Source: Axinella damicornis
Taxonomy: Eukaryota > Porifera > Demospongiae > Axinellida > Axinellidae
NCBI GenBank assembly: GCA_963931865.1
Contig: OZ007505.1
Span: 10,777,474-10,841,473, forward strand
Direction: 5' to 3'
DNA length: 64,000 bases
The notes beneath the pieces were generated by a model. The model was not told the origin of the DNA, made no database searches, and worked only from the letters and a program-made list of their open reading frames with translations. Positions 13,001 to 23,400 of the stretch are shown here, one piece after another. The translations under genes and the position numbers were made by a program. Positions within the stretch are counted from its first letter, which is position 1. Each line of letters starts with the position of its first letter.

Positions 13001-14402
13001 TGTTAAGTTGTGCAATCAGTCCTTTTGACATTTGTTGTGCTGTACCTGTATACTGCTTGCTTTTTCTTTGACAGATATAGACACTCTTCACACCTGATAT
13101 AGCCACTCTTCACACCTGATATAGTCACAGTTCACACCTGATATAGCTGAATCAGCATTTCTAGAGGCATGTTACCCATTTACAAGTCTTCTATAATCTT
13201 AGCAACCACCTAGCAACGGGCTATAACTTGTGGTAAAAGAGGTCCACAGTGACAATGACGATATTTATGGAGAGTACTGCATCTCAGGAATGGTGCAACG
13301 AAATTTCACTCCTTGATATACGTAGACCCAGAGACCCTGTTCAACATTCGGTGATACTCCCTAGTGCTCAAATCAGCCACATTGACAAAAATGAGCCTGC
13401 GGCAGAGGGATCATGAGGCTTCCCAAGATTGCCATAATCTCAGAGAAATTTCCTTCAGAGAAGAAGCAGAGAGAGGCATCTGATATCCATAATTTTGCTT
13501 TGGATAGCTGTAGTTCCAGAACCAAGCAACAGAAACAACCAATGGGTCTGTATGGTCCCGCCCACTTCCGGTGATGTACGCATTTGGTGCTAGCACATCC
13601 GATATATATGTCATCCGATAATCAGTGGCTTACTCTAATTACCTTCATCTTCATGTGTATAGAATTCAGCAGACAAAGAAGAACGTATATATACACATGT
13701 AGGTTATTGCACTCAAGCAGGTCTCTTAGCTGTTTTAGAGACCAGAGGGGTGATAACTATAATCATTGAAGGCAAAGCCCGAGGTGATTATAGGTGCATC
13801 CTGAAGTCTCCAAACCTGCTAAGAGACCTGCTCGAGTGCAACAACCAGTTTAGACTATGGGCATATATTTTGTATGAAATACGGATTTTTTATGAGGTGT
13901 CTATTGGGTTTTAGAGACCCCAAAGCGCATTATGCCTAGGGGTGGGCAATATATCGTTATTATCGTATATCGTGATATTAAGGGCCCATGATAATCGTAT
14001 CGTGGTGGTTTTAAAATTATCGTCATATCGTGTTCACATTATTAGTGGTGTTGTTTTTGCAGAAATAAGGCATGCAGTAGCTAAATAGTGTATACATGCA
14101 ATTTATGACAACATAATAAATGCTTGGCTTGTAGAAATATTCTAGTGTGGCATGAGAAGTCAAATAAACGAGCCAAAACGCATTATCGTGATAATATCGA
14201 ATATCGTGATAACTAACACATGATATATCGTGACCACATTATTCTGATATCGCCCACCCCTAATTATGCCTACTAAAGAATAGTAACCACTTGGTATTAG
14301 AAACCGACTGATGGAAGACCCCATCCCATGTTGCAGATATGTAGCATTGGGTAGTAAGGAGTACCGTAATCTTCGATAATGCATCCGCCCTTGCAAATAC
14401 AC

Positions 14403-14442
<40 letters not shown>

Positions 14443-17400
14443 ATTGTTTTTCACGGTGGAGGAGGGAGAGAGTGTGACTTCGTATTCTCCCATGGTGGAA
14501 GCAGAATCTTTTGTGTGTACTAAAACTAGCACATCTGGTCACGTTGTAGCTAGATTGCGGGTGAGAGCGTGAGAAACGGTACAGCTGCGAAATGGCCGAT
14601 GTCGAGCCAGAGGACTGTCAGTCAGAGAAGGATCGTGTGTTGCCCAAGAAGAAGCAGAATAGTTTGATCAAAACGCTAGCGGGAGCGGATCGAGCAAAGC
14701 TAATGGAAGTCGTCAGGAAGGTGATGAATTCTGGGCATCAACTGAAGTGCTTTCCCGAAAGGCAAGCATTTGGAAAGTGCCAGTGTGTTGAAACTGGGGC
14801 GATGGAAGCGTTTATACTAGCTCTGTTTGATGAGTACTTGGAAGTTGCTTCGCTCACTGAAGGGACGGGAAAAGTAATCAAGTTTACAAGTGGATAGATT
14901 TTGTTCGGGAAATTTTGCATAGACTGTCGATGGGAACAAATGCTTCTATCCAGTGGGATGCTGGGGTTAGTAAGACAGCGCTTACCCCTAGCCTCGTTCC
15001 CAGGCCTCCACCACAGCTTTTGTCGCTTGCAGTACGAAAATCGCGGAGAAGGCCTGGAAGGGTTTCGCACGTGATGCGTGCCGCCGCTTACGTCACGGAT
15101 TCCGTTAATACACACTCACGGTATTCAACTTGCTATCGCCTGTTCCAGAGACGCTACAGAGACCAGACAAACTCCAGAGGAGAGGCAGGCCCTACCTATA
15201 CAACATACCTCGATTTGAAACAAAACCGCTGAGAGATGGCTGCAATACAACGGTTATAACTTCGAAGCGCTTTTGACTGTTCACTCCGTGCAGTGAGCCA
15301 TCGCTCTGGAAATACAACACTTCCAACTCAGCACTACTTCGAAGGTAAGACTTCTAGCTTGGATAAGTCGGTGTGGCTCTCTTCTGGCCGTTGACTTGTC
15401 TCCGTATGCGATCGTGGCTACTGTACTAGTACATAGTGGTCTTGAACGGATGACGTTTTATGACGGTTGCGGCACGCATCACGTGCGAAACCCTTCCAGG
15501 CCTTCTCCGCGCTTTTCGTACTGCAAGCGACAAAAGCTGGGGTGGAGGCCTGGGAACGAGGCTAGCTTACCCCATCCATGTCCACCAAGACAGCTACATG
15601 TACATGTACCGTACTCTCGCGAAAGTCCGCCCATGGGTGCTGCACCTTACTTTCTCAAAAAACAGGGGGGTGGACGCTCTTTCGAGTGTTTCCGCATTCA
15701 GCCCCGAAAGAGCGCCCACCTGGGCGGTCTTTTGAGGGTTTCCGCATTCACTTACAGAAGAGTGCTGACCTTTGTTTACGTAGCTGAAAGCGCGCGTGCA
15801 CCAAAGCCCTCCCACCACTTTCCAAATTGATTTAGGAAGTTACAGATCAAATTACAGATACAGACCAAACAGACAGTACAGCAACAAGTCTAATTCTCTT
15901 CATCACTAAAATCCTCATTGTCACTGAAGGGATTGCCCAAGTCATCAACATCACTGGATTCACTAGCATTGTCACTACTATCGTCTTCATCTTCATGCTC
16001 ACTGTCAACTGACGGAATGTCACTGCTCGCCATGTCATCTTCACTACCATCGAGACCGTTTGAGATGCCACACACTAAGAAAGAACGTACAGTAGTTTCT
16101 TCCTTGATTGAAGACCACGCAAATGAAACCCAGTTGACGACATCTTGCCATGTGGGTTGTTTAAGATTTCCGGCTTTTGTCTTTGGGCGCTCTTGTTTAA
16201 TCCATTCCTGCCAACAATCCCTCATCCTCTGTTTGAAAGGGCGATTGATGCATTTGTCCATTGGTTGAGCTGTAATCATTATGTTAATTTCTATGATCAT
16301 GGCAGCAAGATCACCTCAACAGGTAGCTTCTCTGAAAGTTTCAGTTTTCTAGCTTCTCTGTAGTGTGGAGGGCAGTACTGGTTCTACGCGAAAGCGAAGG
16401 AACCGTGCAAAACGCTCCTTTCCAGACGTGTACTTCTGAAGAAGGTTGCAGAAACCAAGTAACAGGTAGCTCAGTAAGACGCACAGCTTGTCACTCTCGC
16501 TCCACTTGTTCCACACGGTTTGTCGTTCAGGATATTGCGTAAACTGGATCACTTCCTTCTCGTTCACTTGCTGTTTCACGGAAGCTTCGAAGATGGACAT
16601 ATCCATTTTACGCAGTCTCTTTAGCTAACAAGTAGCTAGCTAGCGTAGTTCGAAACGCGGCGAACCTTCTTCGTTGGTTTGCTGGCCATTGAAGCCGCTG
16701 CACGTAGCGCCATCGTCCTAGCCAGCTAGCTCTAATATCTATGGCTGCACAAAGGCCAATTTGCATTTCACACCTACTTAACTCCATTTCACACAAATCC
16801 CTACAACTGTATTGCATAAGGCCTCTAAAGGTAAATTTTGGAGGTGTGAAGGACTAGTACATGTCCTAGGGTGGGCATGCGGAGTTGGAAGGTCCTTCGC
16901 CGCATTATGCACTCCTGTATACGCCCAGTGATGAGAGATCTGGCCCATAACTGCAGAGCTTCTTGGCAGGAGGACACACTTCTTCCACGGCCTCGGATTG
17001 TCAAAGCGCTCGTCAACCTTCATTGCACGTGTCCATTACTCATGCACTTCCGTATGTCTTATTACTTGGACCATATACCTCCGTATACTATGCAGTAGGC
17101 CTGAGCGATAGTATCGATAGTATTCACTATTGCGATAGTGTTTTACTATTCACAAATACGATAGTGAATGGGTCCATAGTTTGAATGGTCACACGGTTAC
17201 TGAGCATATGCGCAGTACCGCAGTTCGTTCCAATTAACGCATATGCCACGTGGCAACCACGCTCAGACGATCGCTAGCAATGGCGAAGACAAGAACTTAT
17301 TACAGCGCTCACAACTTCGCCATCACGGTGAATTTTGGCATGTAAGCATCAGTGAACGACAGCGATCACGGCTGTGTAGTCAGAATCTTTGTGGGACTTC

Positions 17401-20400
17401 ATAAGACCAACGTCGACCGAGCAAAAGCGGCCAACGACGACACAGAAGCGCTTGTATCTCCACTACCAAGGTACGTTTCAACACAAAATTGTACGGTTGG
17501 GACAGTATAGTCAGAATCTCTGTATGCCATTCCTATCACTGGAACTAATTATTTACGCGGCACAATTTTTTCCCTACCAGGAAATTGTTCACTAATTGAG
17601 TGATAATTACAGTACCATACAGTAAAATTTACCTGAAACTTTAATAGTTATTTGACAACAGCTATCGTGATAGTATTCACTATCGTGAATAGTCATTGCC
17701 ATACTATCGTGATAGTATATTATACACTATCGCCCAGGCCTACTATGCAGATGTCACTATGATGTCACGGTTGGTTGTTGGTTAGGCAAAAAGGGGATTG
17801 CGTCAGCAAAAAGATGAACTGTGGCCCCGTGGGCAAGATCCAACCAGACCAGACCATAGCCTCATTCCCTGGCCTACCCTGTTTTGTCTGTTCTTCGGAT
17901 GTCCCATCTTCGTAGCTAGCACAGAATGCAAGATTGGTCCCGGACACGACATGACTGTTGAGATGAGGCATGACGACATACGACAGTCATGCCGCGGATC
18001 GCATACAAAGGCCCGGCCCCTGTTCATTCATACTGCAAGCGATCAAAAAACTGGGAACGAGGCTAGATCAAGTACAAAGAATGGCCCCCTTGGTGTGAAT
18101 TAATGCTGGCTCTAGCATTAAAGGATTGTACTTGACCCCAAAATTTACTATGACAGCCAATAATCATGCACCAATGCCTTGCACAACAGATACAGAGTAC
18201 ATGCGTCTACGTGCAACTAAAGTCGCCGTTAAGTTGATGAGCCCCCCAAGCTAAGGTATTTAATAGGCCAGGATAGCGAGATAATCAGGGGGTGGGGCAA
18301 CTCACCAAATAAGGTCACTGTGCTGCAATTTCGCCGGCGGCTCATCTCTAGAGCTTTGCCCCTGCAGAGAGGCAGAATCCTCCCCAGCCCACTTTCTCCC
18401 CCTACCACTGGACATCTTGCCTGGACAACACAACACACAGGAACAAATTCAAATACTGTATAAATAAATATACCACAGCCGTGAAGTCAAGTCCCATCAG
18501 TGGTGGCCAAATACCATCACAGTACGAGTACAAAACAAATTTAAGGCAGTAACGTTTGCTACTCTGACAAATAAGCTCTCTGATGATCCCTTGCCTCAAG
18601 TCCAGCAGACTGTCCACAGCAAAGTCGAGGTACAGCACTATACTAGCAAGCTGGCCGGACGGACAAACACGGGGCCGGGGGACACATGTCGCGGATTGGG
18701 TGCAAGGTTCAAGACGTGTACGCATGCGCACATGTGTACGTGTTTTGACACCAAGTTCAAACTGTCACACGTACACGCGAAACTTCAAGCCCTTTCTTCA
18801 GCACAGTTCTCTACCGCGATCATCTCTAACCACTGGTCCAGTTACTGCTACCTACTGCGTTCGGACATAAGTTGTCTTTCGCAAATTCCTTTGTGTCTCT
18901 GATTTTAGTGATCCATATAACAGCACGCTTCCTCACCCTTGCTAGATAATCTGTGGTTCTGACATCATCTATTTGGCATCTTTTGGTATATTGGTATGTC
19001 AGTAAGGTTTCTTCGGTACAGTAACTAGCTATAGCTAGCGCTAGGTATAGTCCTTTTTTGGCACTTTGCAACATATGACCTTCGCTAAATTATGTGTGCA
19101 CATAATATAATGAGCATAGCCTCGTTCTCAGGCCTTCTACACATCCAGTTTTGTCGCAATGCTTTAATCACATTTGCATCCACAGCTACAGGGAAGTTAG
19201 AACGAACAAACCATTTGTCCATTGGTTGAGCTGTAATCATTATGTTAATTTCAGACCTTCTATGATCATGGCAGCAAGATCGTTCCGAGTGGAGAGCACT
19301 GTCCGTGGACACCATGTTTATAAAAACATATGGACTCCCGCTATTGGAGAAGAGCTGCAAACAGCAAGAGAGATGGACAATGACCATGATACATTCGCTG
19401 TATCAGTGACTAAGAATGGGAACACAGTGGGCCACATGCCAAGAGAAATATCGAGAATAAGCTGGTACTTCTTGGAGAGGCACAACAGAATTACATGTGT
19501 AATCACAGACAAACGGCAATTTTCTACTGTTCCTGGAAAGGACTTGAGGTCCCGTGTGTCTTCATCTTCACGGGCAAGCCATAACACATACATAGGCTCA
19601 TAGAGACTTTCTGCAAACACTGAATTTACTTGTGATTGTACTGTGCTGTACCTCTCCATTTTAGCTAGTACTTACACATGTATTGTCCTCACTGCATGGT
19701 TATCAAAGTTTCTTACCTCTGATACGCGTAGCACTACGCTCCATTCCAGGTTCTTGCTTCTCGAACGCGCTCCATTTTGTCTGCCACACGAAGCACGAGG
19801 GTGGGCGCTCATTCGAGTAAACTTTGACCCTATACAGTAAATTGAGCCAAAAGTGGGGGGTGGGCGCTCTTTGCGGACTGGGCGCTCTTTGCGGACTGGG
19901 CGGACTTTCGCGAGAGTACGGTATATAAGGTAGTTTCGTCCCTGGCACGGCCAGTATTTGCCTTCAGTCAGCAAGCAATGGTGATGATGTCATCATAGTG
20001 GCGCTGCTTATCCCTTACCAAGGCAAGATGTAATGCTGCTCCACCTGTTTTCATGTTTGGATGTTTCTGCATGAAAATAAAAAAAAATCATAGAATACTT
20101 GCTCATGAGTGGACAAGCGTTTGCTTACTGTTCTTGAGCTGGTCTTCGAAAAATTCCTTTCGATCCATAACATCTCTCTTCCACGCTTCTCGCAATGCAT
20201 CTCCGGCGCCTTGTTTGACACTATCAGCCTCGGTATATGTAAGTGGCTGTTGTCGTTCCTCCTGTCCGTTCTGGTCGATTGCAGCTACCAATTTATGAAT
20301 CTCCTCACCCTGATCTCCTCATCGAGGCTAATGTCATCGAACTTTGATAGAGCTTTCTGTAGTCGCTTAACCTCCATCCCCTTCCTAGCCAACTTCTTGA

Positions 20401-23400
20401 CCTGGCTAGCTGGAGACAAGTACTTCAGAGGGCGGTTGGAAGATGAGTCCGTCGACTTCTCCTTATGCAATGGGGAGCTTGAAAGGACACGCTTCTTGAT
20501 GGCTTGCAGGTTTTGGTAGAGTGTCTTGCAGTTGGTGCACAAACCATACAGTGGAGAATCAACACTAAGCTGGAAATTGCTAGGCTTGTGCCGTAGTAAG
20601 CACTGGCTAAAGTCATGTCGCTAATGTGGAAGGGTCCATATTCTCAGGGTCTTTGACTGAAAGCGGATCGATTCCCCAAATTCCTTATCGTACTGTCGAT
20701 GTTCCTTCCAGAGCTCCAGGAGCTCTGGAAGGGTAATTGAGGTGGAGCAGGCCTGTGGGCAAAGGTGGAAAAATAGGGTCAATCGACTTCTTGATGAGGC
20801 ATCAGCTGGGCCATTGTGAACACATGGCAGGTGCTAGGCCCTGGCTTGGTGTCATGGACTACTTTACCAGAAACCCTATCGTCATGAGTTCTATCGTAAA
20901 GTGTTGTCCTTGGCACATCGTGCTCGAGCAGCTCGAAGTGTGGCTGTACCGTTCTTCACAGCCTCAATAGCTGCTAGCATTGATTTTTCGGACCGCTGCT
21001 GACATTTTGTCCTTTTCTTAGGACTTCGAAGAACCATTGGAGGGGCTAGCTACAACAAACCTTCAGAGAAGCTGGAAACAAGGATAGAAGACAATTGTCA
21101 CGATTGCGCTAGAGCCACACGAGAGGCATCAAGGAACATTTCTGTAGTCTTGTGCCATTTATCCTCCGTATACGGACTGCCGATATTTAGTACGCCTGGT
21201 GTTGATAATAGGTATGTGTCGATAATTGGCGGCTTACGCTATAAGTTATTGGCTTTCTGTTTCACCCTGGTATCACTATTACAAATTGTGCTCATGTGCC
21301 TGAAGCATGCTCTGTGCATGTGCATGTTCCTAGTATAGTTATGAGTACCTATGTATTTTGTTCTCATCAGCAGGTACCATGTTCAGACATCCCTCTGTCT
21401 CAGAATCCTACCCCCCGCCCCCACGGCAACAATTTGTCCCTAGAGGACACGCAACAGGAGGACAAAGACCTACTTTGCATGACCAGAGGTTTGGCCACCC
21501 TCATCAGGATATCCATGTACAAGGTACGTATGACTGTAAATCCAATCCATAAAGAAACATACTATATGCATGCCTATGTATTACTAGTGGTGGTGCACTC
21601 TACAAGTTGCTGTTTTGTACTGGGTGCTATATCAATACATCAAGATTTTTACTTTAACATGTGTCTGTGTGTGAGTGACTGAAGTGGGATGTTCGTGGGG
21701 CGGGACTAGACCAGTTGACGTGTGACCTTCGTACATCAATTTACTGAACCTCGAACTCCGCGAAGAATGTTCGAGAACATCGAGCCTTGGCATGGGCTGG
21801 AATCTTCCAGAACAGCTGTGGATGCAATCGGGAAGCAGCAGTCAAAGCGGATACAATCGGGGAGCAGCAGTTGAAGTGGACGCGATCAGGGAGCAGCAGC
21901 TGAAGCAGACGCAATCGGGGAGCAGTTGAAGCGGACGCAATCAGGGAGCAGCAGCTGAGCCTGAAACCACAAGTGGCGAGCAGCAGCTGAAGTGGATGTA
22001 ATCGGTGAGCAGCAGCTGAAACAGATGCAAATGGGGAGCAGCAATTGAAGCAGATTGATGCAATCGGGGAGCAGCAGCTGAAGCGGACAGAATCAGGTAG
22101 CAGCAGCTCTGCACACAGAGCTGTACGGCGCCGGATTACTCACGTAGGCAAACAAGGGGGGAGTAGCTGAGTGAATGAAGCGAGCGAAGCTGCTTGTATG
22201 TTATACTATATATTAAGATGTGCACTGCCTATAATTTTAAAGAAGCTATGTAGTTGCCATGGATTCCAATGTTGCGTAATTGGCAGCAAACAATAATTGA
22301 AACCCTTGGGCCCTTACTACCGCCCTCGCTACACTCAAGACACTACAGCCCAGAGCCCTCGGGTTTCTAAATTGTGTACGTAGATCCCTTGGTCCCAGTT
22401 CTAACCTGTACATAGATGCTTCACTAAGAACTTCAGTAAGGTGACTAGGCCTAGCTTGGAGAGAAAATTAAGGTTCACTTTTGTGGTTCTTCGTCACTAT
22501 ATTTGGTCACCTTTAGGAGATTGTTGTTGTTCTTTACTGTTTAGGTCCTCACAGTTCCCAAACCTCGCATATGATGTCTCATCCCCAAATGGCTCCTCAG
22601 GCACACAGCATGGTTTACAGTCAGCCCCACCCACCTATGCAGGACGTGCCAACACAGTTCCATGGTTAGTTCCACACAGCAGGACATTTGGAGGGCATTG
22701 ATTTTTGTGACGCTTTGGTGATTCTGTTCCTCAATACAAAATGATGTAACTGATTGCTCAAGCTTACTCATGGTGACAGTACGTATCATTTGTTGTCCAT
22801 CTTCCACGTGTAGCCGAGCCATAGAGATTCAGTGAGCTGTCAAGATACGTAGATCATTGGGATAATTTCAAAGTGGCACTGAGTAGGAAGCGAGTAAAAC
22901 ATTAAAATGTGATTGTATTTGGGCCAGTAAAGGCATACATGTACATGTAGCATCATGGATGTGATTTAGAGAAAAAGATTTTCCTCCTCTTGTCCTGCTT
23001 CTGGTATGAATAAGTTTCAGGATCAAATCTGTGGCATGTACATTGTACGATCCCTTCTACATTTCTGCACTCCAAGCTAAGGCTTGACAGTCTTGAGTGT
23101 GTATACCCTTGCCGTTTGAAGTAGGGTATGGATTAAATGTTAATGTGCTTATCATTTAACTATAGGGATGCAGATGGCTGGCTACCAGCATGCACCTACC
23201 CCCTCACCGTACAGTTCAGTGTCCAACTTACAGCCATCATCAGGTGGTCATTCAGGGTTAGTTACCTGCTCACTGCTCAGTATAATGGTGCTGGAGTCAT
23301 GCTACGTACGTATGAATGATTAAGGCCAAATATTTTTTTTCCTCCAGTCAGTCGATCCCAATGGCCTACCAGCAGATTCCCCAGCCTGGATATGTGCAGG

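Larger units (their letters stand above)
12142..13225 (+). mobile_element. Element with 23-bp TIRs carrying a DUF3504-like ORF
   Basis: Ends are TATAGCTCGTTGCTAGGTGG and the inverse CCACCTAGCAACGGGCTATA. It encloses one 206-codon ORF and a 3-copy tandem repeat. No target duplication is evident. The superfamily is unknown to me. Confidence 0.55.
9249..13636. mobile_element. Composite element bounded by long inverted arms
   Basis: The left arm (9249-9436 continued at 10090-10305) is the inverse of the right arm (13285-13636). Ends are AGAGTAAGCC and GGCTTACTCT, and shared internal words include CTGTTGCTTGGTTCTGGAACTA (inverse on the right). The left arm is itself split by the 9437-10089 MITE. 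The interior holds a minus-strand hAT transposase pseudogene, a tandem repeat and a DUF3504-like ORF element. This is either one long-TIR transposon or two opposed copies of a 370-bp repeat. No target duplication was found. Confidence 0.6.

Noticed and set aside
14160..14542. Minus-strand frames rich in Gly
   Set aside because: They read through a 39-base C homopolymer.
20737..20970. 77-codon plus frame
   Set aside because: No motif, and it overlaps likely minus-strand coding debris.
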